NCBI GenBank assembly: GCA_046047755.1
Contig: JBJOHK010000130.1
Span: 1-6,866 of the forward strand
DNA from: JALRLA01 sp046047755
GTDB lineage: Bacteria; Bacteroidota; Bacteroidia; NS11-12g; UBA955
Reading direction: 5' to 3'
DNA: 6,866 nt
Within the stretch, counting starts at the first letter, position 1, and every line of letters begins with the position of its first letter. The translations under genes were made by a program, and so were the position numbers. The notes beneath the pieces are model-generated. The model made no database searches, was not told the DNA's origin, and saw only the letters and a list, made by a program, of their open reading frames with translations. This document shows positions 1 through 6,045 of this stretch, piece after piece.

Positions 1-117
1 GGTCCATCGGGCCCTAGGTCTTATTTCATTTACAAGGGAGAGCGCCGCGAACTGGACGAGTTTGATTTGGACTGGGTGGAATCCCATTGCCAAGTGCCCG
101 TTCTTGTGGTTTATTGA
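1..117 (+). CDS. C-terminal 38 codons of an unrecognised protein (partial)
   Basis: An open frame enters from the left edge in frame 1 and ends at a TGA at 115-117. The visible tail is hydrophilic and acidic in the middle (Glu-Arg-Arg-Glu-Leu-Asp-Glu-Phe-Asp-Leu-Asp-Trp-Val), with a beta-strand-like end, Pro-Val-Leu-Val-Val-Tyr. It looks like the end of a folded cytosolic or periplasmic domain: there is no membrane segment and no low-complexity sequence. I do not recognise the family from so short a piece. Its codon use, rich in G- and C-ending codons, resembles that of the kinase and purA genes, which supports it being a real chromosomal gene. No terminator follows directly; the nearest hairpin with a T-run begins 140 nt downstream at 257. 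Confidence 0.6.
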   Translation, partial: GPSGPRSYFIYKGERRELDEFDLDWVESHCQVPVLVVY

Positions 118-256
118 GCCTTAGCAGGAGTCAATGATCCTAGGGCGATTTGCTTCAGTTGGGGATTTGAAGGAAACGATTCAAGGGCCACTTTGGCCAA
201 GGCCATGCCTTGATCACGATCTCGAAATGAATAGACCAAAAAAGCCTATGGGATAT
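118..256. other. non-coding spacer with small inverted repeats
   Basis: I see no credible gene here. Inverted repeats cluster at 181-213. TCAAGG (181-186) can pair with CCTTGA (208-213), around an inner GCC/GGC pairing. Alternatively, CAAGGC (198-203) pairs with GCCTTG (207-212) across a 3-nt loop. No T-run follows, so this is not an obvious intrinsic terminator, and it may simply be 3' UTR structure of the gene ending at 117. An A6GCC word at 238-246 is repeated at 258-266 inside the terminator stem. Confidence 0.35.
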
Positions 257-286
257 AAAAAAAGCCATACAATTTGGATGGCTTTT
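257..286. terminator. bidirectional intrinsic terminator, better on the minus strand
   Basis: AAAAGCCAT (260-268) and ATGGCTTTT (278-286) form a 9-bp perfect inverted repeat with a 9-nt loop. Read on the minus strand, the stem ends in seven consecutive T (257-263), so it suits the small gene that stops at 365. Read on the plus strand, the T tract is only four long and lies within the stem; it could still serve the gene ending at 117, 140 nt upstream. Confidence 0.7.
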
Positions 287-364
287 GTGCTCCCCTTACA
301 GACGAAAGATGCAGCTATACTGCGATGCTTGAGAATCTGACTATTAGGAAATTGAAGGTTAATC

Positions 365-544
365 TTATTTAGGCCTGTTCAAAAAATCAATAATTGCACC
401 AACTCCAGCCCCTATTGCTAAACCCAATGCAATATATTTCATTGTATTAGATGAAGTATGCGCAAAGGCATAACCCAATGCCAAGCCAATGGCTGAACCA
501 ATAGCGATACCATTGCCAGAATTTGCTCGTTTTTTACTTTTCAT
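365..544 (-). CDS. small double glycine-zipper membrane protein, 59 aa
   Basis: This short gene starts with ATG at 544-542 and stops with TAA at 367-365. The protein has a basic N-terminus (Lys-Ser-Lys-Lys-Arg) followed by two hydrophobic helices. In helix 1, Gly12, Gly16, Gly20 and Gly24 fall every fourth residue; in helix 2, Gly41, Gly45 and Gly49 do the same. The intervening residues are Ile, Leu, Ala and Val. A polar linker (about residues 29-36) joins the helices, and the tail is Asp-Phe-Leu-Asn-Arg-Pro-Lys. This is a textbook GxxxG zipper hairpin, predicted to sit in the inner membrane with both ends in the cytoplasm and able to pack tightly or oligomerise. Short proteins annotated only as 'glycine zipper family' are known in Bacteroidota; their function is not established. 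By hand count it is about 38% GC, lower than its neighbours. It lies between two terminators, so it is probably its own transcription unit. No Shine-Dalgarno is visible. Confidence 0.72.
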   Translation of the reverse strand: MKSKKRANSGNGIAIGSAIGLALGYAFAHTSSNTMKYIALGLAIGAGVGAIIDFLNRPK

Positions 545-548
545 CGAG

Positions 549-556
549 TAAAATTA
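549..556 (-). promoter_or_regulatory. possible -7 box for the glycine-zipper gene
   Basis: On the minus strand TAATTTTA matches the Bacteroidota TAnnTTTG element at all but the last base. It ends 4 nt before the ATG at 544. No TTG element lies at the expected distance upstream, and the sequence is generally AT-rich, so this is a weak call. Some promoter is needed here, because a strong terminator separates the gene from the tRNA. Confidence 0.25.
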
Positions 557-568
557 TTGAGAGATAAT

Positions 569-603
569 AAAAAAAGGTTATACTATAAAAGTATAACCTT
601 TTT
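569..603. terminator. strong bidirectional intrinsic terminator after tRNA-Asn
   Basis: GGTTATAC (576-583) pairs perfectly with GTATAACC (591-598) across a 7-nt loop. The stem is extended by A5 (571-575) against T5 (599-603). On the minus strand the stem runs into seven T (569-575). It begins 10 nt after the tRNA 3' end, so it is the natural terminator of the tRNA-Asn transcript, and it isolates the small gene at 365-544 from tRNA transcription. Confidence 0.85.
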
Positions 604-613
604 ATCATTATTG

Positions 614-687
614 CTCCCCGAGTTGGGCTCGAACCAACGACCTAGCGGTTAACAGCCGCTCGCTCTAACCAGCTGAGCTATCGAGGA
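614..687 (-). tRNA. tRNA-Asn (anticodon GTT)
   Basis: The 74-nt minus-strand sequence folds as a complete cloverleaf. The 7-bp acceptor stem (TCCTCGA with TCGGGGA) contains one T-G wobble. The D stem is GCTC/GAGC with loop AGCTGGTTA. The anticodon stem AGCGG/CCGCT encloses loop CTGTTAA, giving anticodon GTT (651-653 on the plus strand), which reads Asn codons AAC and AAT. There is a 5-nt variable loop, and the T stem GTTGG/CCAAC has loop TTCGAAC. The discriminator base is G (614). The following bases are CAA, so the 3' CCA is not genome-encoded and must be added by tRNA nucleotidyltransferase. It is flanked upstream by a consensus promoter and downstream by a strong terminator, making it a monocistronic tRNA unit. 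Confidence 0.97.
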
Positions 688-706
688 GTGTTCCCTAAAG
701 GGATGG

Positions 707-737
707 CAAAAATAATCCAATTGCCGAATGTGTTCAA
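707..737 (-). promoter_or_regulatory. promoter of tRNA-Asn
   Basis: On the minus strand TATTTTTG (714-707) is an exact match to the Bacteroidota -7 consensus TAnnTTTG. A TTG (737-735) lies 20 bp upstream, in the range expected for the -33 element. Transcription would begin near 700-703, leaving a precursor leader of roughly 13-16 nt before the tRNA 5' end at 687. It is the only predicted promoter in the window with both elements well placed. Confidence 0.7.
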
Positions 738-745
738 TACCTTTG
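738..745 (+). promoter_or_regulatory. -7 element of the pfkB-family kinase promoter
   Basis: TACCTTTG is an exact TAnnTTTG match, 23 bp before the ATG at 769, predicting a short AT-rich leader beginning near 750. The nearest TTG (721-723) is only 14 bp upstream, closer than usual, so the -33 part is poor. The box abuts the TTG of the divergent tRNA promoter, so the two promoters share their upstream DNA. Confidence 0.55.
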
Positions 746-768
746 TAAGAAATTTTTAAAAATATTTC

Positions 769-1683
769 ATGAGCTTGTTGATCATCGGTTCTGTGGCGTT
801 CGATGCCATTGAAACTCCCTTCGGCCAGACGGGTAAAATTGTTGGCGGAGCGGCTTCGTTCATCTCCTTGGCTAGCAGTCTGCTAAATGCTAAAAATGGT
901 TTGGTGGCAGTGGTGGGAGAAGACTTCGACATGGATTTCATTGCCGAGTTGAATCGTCGTGGCGTCGACACACAAGGATTGCAAGTCAAACAGGGTGAGA
1001 AGTCATTCTTCTGGAGTGGCAAGTACCACATGGATATGAATTCCCGCGATACCTTGGTAACCGAGCTCAACGTTTTGGGAACTTTTGACCCTATCGTCCC
1101 AGACGATTGGAAAGAGCCCGATTATGTGATGCTGGGCAATTTGTCGCCCCAGGTGCAGTTGACAACCTTGAATCGCTTGACCAAGAAGCCAAAACTAGTG
1201 GTCATGGATACCATGAATTTCTGGATGGATATTGCCATGCCTGAATTGAAGGAGGTGATTGCCAAAGTAGACGTGTTAACGATCAACGACGAGGAGGCTC
1301 GTCAGTTGTCTGGCGAATACAGCTTGCGCAAGGCAGCCCGTGTGATTCATGCAATGGGCCCACAAACCGTAATCATTAAAAAAGGAGAGCATGGCGCTTT
1401 GTTGTTCCAACAGGATGAGGTGTTCTTCTGTCCGGCTTTGCCTTTAGAAGAAGTTTTTGATCCTACTGGAGCGGGCGACACCTTTGCAGGTGGATTTGTA
1501 GGCTACTTAGCTTCAGTGAATCGTACGGATTTTGAAGCCATGAAAACGGCCATCGTATATGGGTCTTGTTTGGCTTCCTTTGCGGTTGAGAAATTCGGTA
1601 CTGAGTCTTTGGCACAGGTTAGCCCAGATGCCATGCGCACGCGTTTGGATCAGTTCAAGCGATTGATAGCCGTAGAAGCCTAA
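769..1683 (+). CDS. PfkB/ribokinase-family carbohydrate (or nucleoside) kinase, 304 aa
   Basis: This cytosolic kinase transfers phosphate from ATP to a hydroxymethyl group of a sugar or nucleoside. The N-terminus shows the usual beta strand and Gly-rich substrate segment (Ile-Gly-Ser-Val-Ala-Phe-Asp, then Gly-Gly-Ala-Ala-Ser at 26-30). The C-terminal PfkB signature Asp-Pro-Thr-Gly-Ala-Gly-Asp spans 231-237; Asp237 is the expected catalytic base and the preceding glycines form the anion hole. The Thr-Ile-Asn-Asp-Glu-Glu-Ala segment and Val-Ile-Ile-Lys-Lys-Gly-Glu-His-Gly, both typical of the family, are also present. At 304 aa it is full length. From memory, a very similar protein is widespread in Bacteroidota and is annotated only as sugar kinase, so the substrate is uncertain; ribose, fructose-type sugars and nucleosides are all possible. 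The start at 769 places the first strand correctly and sits 23 bp after a -7 box. Its stop codon overlaps that of the convergent amylase gene. Confidence 0.93.
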   Translation: MSLLIIGSVAFDAIETPFGQTGKIVGGAASFISLASSLLNAKNGLVAVVGEDFDMDFIAELNRRGVDTQGLQVKQGEKSFFWSGKYHMDMNSRDTLVTELNVLGTFDPIVPDDWKEPDYVMLGNLSPQVQLTTLNRLTKKPKLVVMDTMNFWMDIAMPELKEVIAKVDVLTINDEEARQLSGEYSLRKAARVIHAMGPQTVIIKKGEHGALLFQQDEVFFCPALPLEEVFDPTGAGDTFAGGFVGYLASVNRTDFEAMKTAIVYGSCLASFAVEKFGTESLAQVSPDAMRTRLDQFKRLIAVEA

Positions 1684-3590
1684 GGCAATAATTCTAAGAC
1701 CAATGTAGCTTGGCTGCGAACGGTAAGGCTTCCTTGAATGAAGCCATTTTCACCCGTGTGGATGTTTCTCCATCTAGAATAGCCTCGGGTGACCGACTGG
1801 TATCGGCTCCAATTTAGGGTTTGGTCTTGGCTGTCTCCCGAACATAGGGTAATAAGCCCGGGGTGTTGGCTCATAGACCATCCTGAAGCATATACATTTT
1901 GATCGCAGCTGAATTGAGTGAAGTTACCCTTGTCAAACAGGGGGTTATTCAATCGGTATTGATTCAACTTTTGCAGATAAACAAAGGCTTCATTCTCCCG
2001 CGTCGAGCGACCCGAAGCATGGAATTTATTTACTGAGTCATTGGCCCATCCGCCGGGGAAATCGAAACGGAAATACGCGTCTCCGTTACCGTCTTTGCCG
2101 GGCATGAGAATTTCGGTGCCATAATACAAGCAAGGCATGCCTCTAGTGGTCATGAGTAGAGCTATTCCGCGTTTCCAGGCCGAAAAGTCCTCATTGACTG
2201 TGCTCCAAAAGCGTTCCATGTCGTGGTTATCGACAAAAGTGCAATGGGAATTGGGATTTGAGTAGAGGAAATCTTCACTCAAGGTTTGATACACACGAGA
2301 GAGTCCTGAATTCCAATTGGTGGCTTCGGTGCAAGCTTTGTGAATGGAAAAGGCCAGGGCAAAGTCAGTAACGCCAGGCAATGAGTTGGATTCGAATCCT
2401 TGCACTCGGCTGAGGCAATAGGTGGCTTGTTGGGCGGCACTCATGACCCAGGTTTCTCCAAAAATGGGAAATCCAGGATATTCCTTTAAAATGGCATTGC
2501 ACCATTCGTTCATATAGGCCTGGTCAAGGAAGGGATAAGTGTCAATGCGGTATCCTGATAAATTGGCATATTCGATCCACCACAGATAGAGCTGCTTAAA
2601 ATAGCGGTTCATGTGTGGATTGGCTTGGTTGTAATCGGGCATCGATTTGACAAAAGCACCGTCGGTATTCAATAGGCGTTCTGTCGGGTCGGCATGCGGG
2701 TCGTGGTTGCTTTGGGCGCGGAAGTTGGAACGCACAAAACTGTCGCGGAAATGAAACCAGCCCGTATCAGAGTTTTCGTACATCCAGTGGCCATCTCCAG
2801 GGTGATTGGGGATGATGTCCATGACCATTTTCATGCCGCGTGATTGCATCTCTGAACACAGTGAAACATACTCCTCGTTGCTCCCAAAGCGGGGGTCAAT
2901 GCGGTAGTGGTCCGTTATGGCGTAGCCGTGAAAGCTTTCGTCCTTTTGATCGCTTTCTTGAACGGGATTCAGCCACAAGGCATTGATGCCCAAATCCTGC
3001 AGGTAATTTAGGTGCTGGCTGATGCCGGCAATATCGCCCCCGTGGCGGGCCCGCAAGGCTTGTCTGTCTGTTTGTTCGTTGTTTTTCGTTACGGCATTGT
3101 CATTGCTGGGGTCTCCATTGGCGAATCGGTCTGGAAAAATCAAATACATGACATCGCTAGGCTTGATGGGCTCAGCCTGCTCAGTGGGGTTGCGACGATT
3201 TTTTAGTTCGTAGGGGAATTCGAAGCTGGTCAATCGTTCCACGCCTGTTTTGGCTTTGGCTCTAATGGTCAGGGTGCCAGCTTGTGTAGCGGGGTCGATT
3301 TGCAATCGGAGATAGGCTATGTCCGGATGAGCACCAGAAGAGTGACTCAGCAATTGTACGCCTTCATAGGTATTAAGTGAATAGTTGTAGAAGGCGGCTT
3401 GAGGTGCGTGTACGATGATTTCCAATTCGGGGTTGGCAAAACCGATATACCAATGGGTTGGGCTTAGGTGCTGTACAGACTTCGGTTGTATGGGCCCAAA
3501 GTGAGCGGGATTAGGGTCTGTTTTGGCTTCAATTTGGTAGGGGCTGAAAATTGCGGCAACACATAGGAGGAAAAAAGACAATGCCTTCAT
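1680..3590 (-). CDS. periplasmic GH13 cyclomaltodextrinase/neopullulanase-like alpha-amylase, 636 aa
   Basis: This predicted exported enzyme hydrolyses alpha-1,4 bonds in cyclodextrins, maltodextrins or pullulan. A signal peptide (about residues 1-22, cleaved after Glu-Ala) has no lipobox, so the product is probably free in the periplasm. An N-terminal beta-sandwich like the cyclomaltodextrinase N domain (about 30-130) is followed by the catalytic barrel. A calcium-site-like loop, Asn-Gly-Asp-x-x-Asn-Asp, lies at 158-164. GH13 region I is Asp258 to His263, region II Arg348-Ile-Asp350 (nucleophile), region III Glu379 (acid/base) and region IV Asn455-His-Asp457 (transition-state stabiliser). 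The region V-like Met-Pro-Asp-Tyr-Asn (317-321) points to the neopullulanase/intermediate group. A C-terminal beta domain occupies about 550-636. The catalytic set is complete. Flavobacterium cyclomaltodextrinase and Bacteroides SusA are functional comparators, but no susC/D or MalR-like gene is in view. It is the last gene of the minus-strand block, 68 nt after the FAH gene. Confidence 0.93.
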   Translation of the reverse strand: MKALSFFLLCVAAIFSPYQIEAKTDPNPAHFGPIQPKSVQHLSPTHWYIGFANPELEIIVHAPQAAFYNYSLNTYEGVQLLSHSSGAHPDIAYLRLQIDPATQAGTLTIRAKAKTGVERLTSFEFPYELKNRRNPTEQAEPIKPSDVMYLIFPDRFANGDPSNDNAVTKNNEQTDRQALRARHGGDIAGISQHLNYLQDLGINALWLNPVQESDQKDESFHGYAITDHYRIDPRFGSNEEYVSLCSEMQSRGMKMVMDIIPNHPGDGHWMYENSDTGWFHFRDSFVRSNFRAQSNHDPHADPTERLLNTDGAFVKSMPDYNQANPHMNRYFKQLYLWWIEYANLSGYRIDTYPFLDQAYMNEWCNAILKEYPGFPIFGETWVMSAAQQATYCLSRVQGFESNSLPGVTDFALAFSIHKACTEATNWNSGLSRVYQTLSEDFLYSNPNSHCTFVDNHDMERFWSTVNEDFSAWKRGIALLMTTRGMPCLYYGTEILMPGKDGNGDAYFRFDFPGGWANDSVNKFHASGRSTRENEAFVYLQKLNQYRLNNPLFDKGNFTQFSCDQNVYASGWSMSQHPGLITLCSGDSQDQTLNWSRYQSVTRGYSRWRNIHTGENGFIQGSLTVRSQATLVLELLP

Positions 3591-3595
3591 GACTA

Positions 3596-3603
3596 CAAAG
3601 TAA
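3596..3603 (-). promoter_or_regulatory. possible -7 box for the amylase gene
   Basis: On the minus strand TTACTTTG differs from TAnnTTTG at one base and ends 5 nt before the ATG at 3590. No TTG lies at the normal upstream distance; the nearest is only about 10 bp away, inside a hairpin. If used, it would give an almost leaderless amylase mRNA independent of the purA operon. The call is weak. Confidence 0.3.
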
Positions 3604-3607
3604 TGGG

Positions 3608-3628
3608 TTTAGGCAAAAAATGCCTTAA
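3608..3628. other. small inverted repeat between the FAH and amylase genes
   Basis: AGGCA (3611-3615) pairs with TGCCT (3621-3625) around an A5/T5 loop, with two more pairs beyond a mismatch. No T-run follows on either strand, so it is not a standard terminator. It could be an operator, an mRNA-stability element or chance; it lies just upstream of the possible amylase -7 box. Confidence 0.3.
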
Positions 3629-3658
3629 TGTCTATGTGACACTTATCCCCAGGTTTTG

Positions 3659-4267
3659 CTAAACAACAGTGGTTTCGAGCAATACTTGGTCTTCCAAATA
3701 ACCAACAAGGCGATCGCCTGGAGCTATTGGCCCAACGCCGGCTGGGGTTCCCGTGAAAATGTAGTCACCCGTTTTGAGCATGAAGTACTGGGAAACATGT
3801 TCGATGATTTCGTCAATGGGCCAAAGCATCAATGAGGTATGCCCCAATTGTACGTTTTGCCCGTTTTTCTCCAATCGAAAGTGGCAGTCATTCAGGTCTA
3901 GTCCTTCTTTATGACGAAAGGTTCCAATCACCGCTGAATGGTCGAAAGCCTTAGCTTTTTCCCAGGGAAGCCCTTTTGCTTTTAAGTGGTCTTGCAGGTC
4001 GCGAGCGGTCATATCAATGCCCAAACTGACTTCGTCATAGTAGTCTGAAGCGAAGGCTTTGGGAATGGCTTTGCCCGGCTTTTTGATTTTGATGACCAAT
4101 TCCAATTCATAGTGAATGTTTTGGCTGAAATCGGGGCGTACAAAGGGGTTCCCGTTTCGCAGCAAAGCGCTGTCGGGTTTGATGAAAATCACGGGTTCGC
4201 TAGGCTTCTCATTGTTCAACTCGTCGATATGAGCAACGTAGTTCCGGCCAATACAAATGATTTTCAT
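3659..4267 (-). CDS. FAHD1-like fumarylacetoacetate hydrolase-family enzyme (acylpyruvate hydrolase/oxaloacetate decarboxylase), 202 aa
   Basis: The whole protein is a single FAA-hydrolase domain of the short FAHD1/YcgM type, which cleaves acylpyruvates or decarboxylates oxaloacetate in the cytosol using Mg or Mn. The start Met-Lys-Ile-Ile-Cys-Ile-Gly-Arg-Asn-Tyr is the family's usual opening. His13 and Glu16 correspond to the catalytic pair of FAHD1. Glu54 and Glu56 in His-Tyr-Glu-Leu-Glu-Leu, together with Asp85 in Asp-Met-Thr-Ala-Arg-Asp, are the three metal ligands. Leu-Pro-Trp-Glu-Lys-Ala-Lys (100-106) and Thr-Gly-Thr-Pro-Ala-Gly-Val-Gly-Pro (172-180) are conserved family stretches. No residue expected for activity is missing. 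It starts 11 nt after the purA stop, so the two are probably cotranscribed. Which substrate it uses cannot be read from the sequence; oxaloacetate clearance is the reasoned guess. Confidence 0.9.
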   Translation of the reverse strand: MKIICIGRNYVAHIDELNNEKPSEPVIFIKPDSALLRNGNPFVRPDFSQNIHYELELVIKIKKPGKAIPKAFASDYYDEVSLGIDMTARDLQDHLKAKGLPWEKAKAFDHSAVIGTFRHKEGLDLNDCHFRLEKNGQNVQLGHTSLMLWPIDEIIEHVSQYFMLKTGDYIFTGTPAGVGPIAPGDRLVGYLEDQVLLETTVV

Positions 4268-4278
4268 GCTAGTGGGTA

Positions 4279-5544
4279 TTAGCGCTGCAAGGTTTTTTCG
4301 CGCTCGGGTCCCATAGAAATAACCGAGATGCTATGCCCAATGTATTCTTCGATGTACTCGATGTAATCTCTGAATTCCTGGTCCATGGCATCGTATCCCT
4401 TGCTCAAATCAATGTCTTTCGACCAGCCCTTGTGCTCAGAATAAATGGGTTCTACTGGGGTGTTTACCATGTTGGAGGGAATTTGTTTGTGTTCTTCTCC
4501 ATCGTATCGGTAAGCCGTGGCCGCAGAAATGCTATCCATGCCGTTCAATACATCACCCTTCATCATGATGAGCTCGTCTACTCCATTCAACATGCAAGCA
4601 TACTTTAGGGCCACTAGGTCGAGCCATCCGCAGCGACGTTCACGACCAGTAGTAGCTCCGTATTCGTGGCCAATTCGACGCAAATCTTCACCTGTTTGGT
4701 CAAACAATTCGGTGGGGAAGGGGCCAGAACCCACTCGTGTGCAATAGGCTTTGAAGATGCCGTATACCTTGCCAATGTGCTTGGGCGCTATACCCAAACC
4801 TGAGCAGACTCCGCCAGACAAAGTGGTCGATGATGTCACAAATGGATAGGTGCCGAATTCAATGTCCAACATTGAGCCTTGCGCTCCTTCCGCTAAGATT
4901 TTCTTGCCTTGGGCAATGCAATCATTGATGAAGTATTCGCTGTTGATGAGTTGATGACCCTTCAAGAATTCAACAGCTTCAAAAAAGGCCGTTTCTTCAG
5001 CTGGCAAATCAAAATCGGTGTATCCGTAATGCTCGATTAGACGCAAATGAGCCTCTGTTGCGTTGCGATAAAGGGTGGCGAAATCGCTGTGCAATATGTC
5101 ACCTACCCGCAAACCGCTACGACCCACCTTGTCTCGGTAGGTCGGTCCAATGCCGCGCAAGGTGCTGCCAATCTTAGCCGCTCCTTTAGCCGCTTCTGAA
5201 GCCGCATCCAGAATTCGGTGTGTAGGCAAAATCAAATGCGCTTTTTTGGAGATCAACAAACGCTCTTTGTAGTTCGGGCACTCTTCCGAAATGCGGCCTA
5301 TTTCTTGTTGCAAACGAACCGGGTCAATGACCACGCCATTGCCAATAAGATTCAAGGTTTCTTGTCTAAAAATGCCAGAAGGTATGGTGTTCAAGACAAA
5401 TTTCTTGCCTTCAAATTCCAAGGAGTGACCGGCATTTGGGCCGCCTTGAAATCGGGCCACTACATGGTATTGGGGGGTTAAAAAGTCGGCAATTTTGCCT
5501 TTTCCTTCGTCGCCCCATTGGAGGCCTAGAATTACGTCAACCAT
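4279..5544 (-). CDS. purA: adenylosuccinate synthetase, 421 aa
   Basis: PurA joins IMP and aspartate using GTP to make adenylosuccinate, the first committed step to AMP, in the cytosol. All hallmark segments are present and in order. Gly-Asp-Glu-Gly-Lys-Gly-Lys (11-17) is the P-loop, with catalytic base Asp12. Asn-Ala-Gly-His ends at catalytic His40. The IMP-binding stretch with Thr128 and Arg142 lies around 125-148. Ala-Glu-Gly-Ala-Gln-Gly (218-223) precedes the conserved Phe-Gly-Thr-Tyr-Pro segment. The aspartate/GTP loop Thr-Thr-Gly-Arg-Glu-Arg-Arg-Cys-Gly-Trp spans 298-307, Lys329/Asp331 bind the guanine, and a C-terminal Ser-Met-Gly-Pro-Glu-Arg occurs near 410. The length is close to the 430-residue norm. 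The ATG at 5544 lies 6 nt after the fur-family stop, leaving no room for a purine riboswitch or private promoter, so it should be expressed from the upstream operon. Confidence 0.98.
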   Translation of the reverse strand: MVDVILGLQWGDEGKGKIADFLTPQYHVVARFQGGPNAGHSLEFEGKKFVLNTIPSGIFRQETLNLIGNGVVIDPVRLQQEIGRISEECPNYKERLLISKKAHLILPTHRILDAASEAAKGAAKIGSTLRGIGPTYRDKVGRSGLRVGDILHSDFATLYRNATEAHLRLIEHYGYTDFDLPAEETAFFEAVEFLKGHQLINSEYFINDCIAQGKKILAEGAQGSMLDIEFGTYPFVTSSTTLSGGVCSGLGIAPKHIGKVYGIFKAYCTRVGSGPFPTELFDQTGEDLRRIGHEYGATTGRERRCGWLDLVALKYACMLNGVDELIMMKGDVLNGMDSISAATAYRYDGEEHKQIPSNMVNTPVEPIYSEHKGWSKDIDLSKGYDAMDQEFRDYIEYIEEYIGHSISVISMGPEREKTLQR

Positions 5545-5550
5545 GAATTG

Positions 5551-6045
5551 TTATGGATAGAGATTTTTATTGCAGTGTTGGCAATCTCCCTTTTCGGTGA
5601 GAAGAGGGTCGCCGTATAAATGTAAGGAATGGTGTCCCACTTGGAACTTGAGAAGAGAACCCATGGTATTGGAAATCTGTTGTACCCTAGGGTCGCAAAA
5701 TTCCAATACCTCTTTGCATCGGTTGCAGATCAAGTGATCGTGTTGGCGATAACCAAAGGCCTGTTCATAATGACTTGTGTTCTGCCCGAACTGGTGCTTT
5801 TTTACCAATTCTGCCTCCACCAATAAGTCCAAGGTGTTATAAACCGTGGCCCGACTTACTTGGTAATTGCGCGACTTCATTTTAACGAACAGGCTGTCTA
5901 CATCGAAATGCTCCTTGTGGGAGTAGATTTCGTCCAAAATGGCATAGCGCTCGGGTGTTTTTCGCTGTTTGTTCTTTTCAAGGTAAGCCGTGAACAATTC
6001 CCGAACCTGAGCTTTGATTTTCTTCTGTTGTGGATCAGTTTTCAT
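5551..6045 (-). CDS. Fur-family metal- or peroxide-responsive transcriptional repressor, 164 aa
   Basis: This is a winged-helix DNA-binding repressor whose DNA affinity depends on a bound metal. The N-terminal domain has the recognition helix Ser-Arg-Ala-Thr-Val-Tyr-Asn-Thr-Leu (64-72), nearly invariant in Fur, Zur and PerR. The dimerisation domain carries His102-x-His104-Leu-Ile-Cys107-x-x-Cys110 and a second pair, Cys155-x-x-Cys158, which together form the usual structural zinc site. Further candidate ligands are His46, Asp48, Glu94 and His138/139/142. The N-terminus is about 10-15 residues longer and more basic (Lys-rich) than E. coli Fur. I cannot tell Fur from PerR or Zur by eye. Its ATG shares one base with the stop of the upstream SPOR gene (TGATG), implying translational coupling, and purA follows after 6 nt. 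No iron-uptake, catalase or zinc-transport gene is nearby, so targets are probably elsewhere. I could not find an obvious Fur or PerR box in the window. Confidence 0.93.
   Translation of the reverse strand: MKTDPQQKKIKAQVRELFTAYLEKNKQRKTPERYAILDEIYSHKEHFDVDSLFVKMKSRNYQVSRATVYNTLDLLVEAELVKKHQFGQNTSHYEQAFGYRQHDHLICNRCKEVLEFCDPRVQQISNTMGSLLKFQVGHHSLHLYGDPLLTEKGDCQHCNKNLYP

Noticed and set aside
134..340. A 68-codon plus-strand open frame
   Set aside because: It runs straight through the terminator hairpin at 257-286, has no recognisable domain or composition of a real protein, and lies in sequence that otherwise looks non-coding.
614..687. Prophage or island attachment site at tRNA-Asn
   Set aside because: I found no second copy of the tRNA 3' end in the window and no integrase.
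756..1070. A 104-codon minus-strand open frame opposite the kinase
   Set aside because: It is antisense to the well-conserved PfkB N-terminus and its translation has no family features; it is explained as a shadow of the kinase codons.
3531..3590. Lipoprotein signal on the amylase
   Set aside because: The Cys at residue 10 is preceded by Leu-Leu rather than a small residue and lies inside the hydrophobic core; a normal type I signal fits better.
5545..5550. Purine riboswitch or other leader element before purA
   Set aside because: Only 6 nt separate the fur-family stop from the purA start, so there is no space for one.
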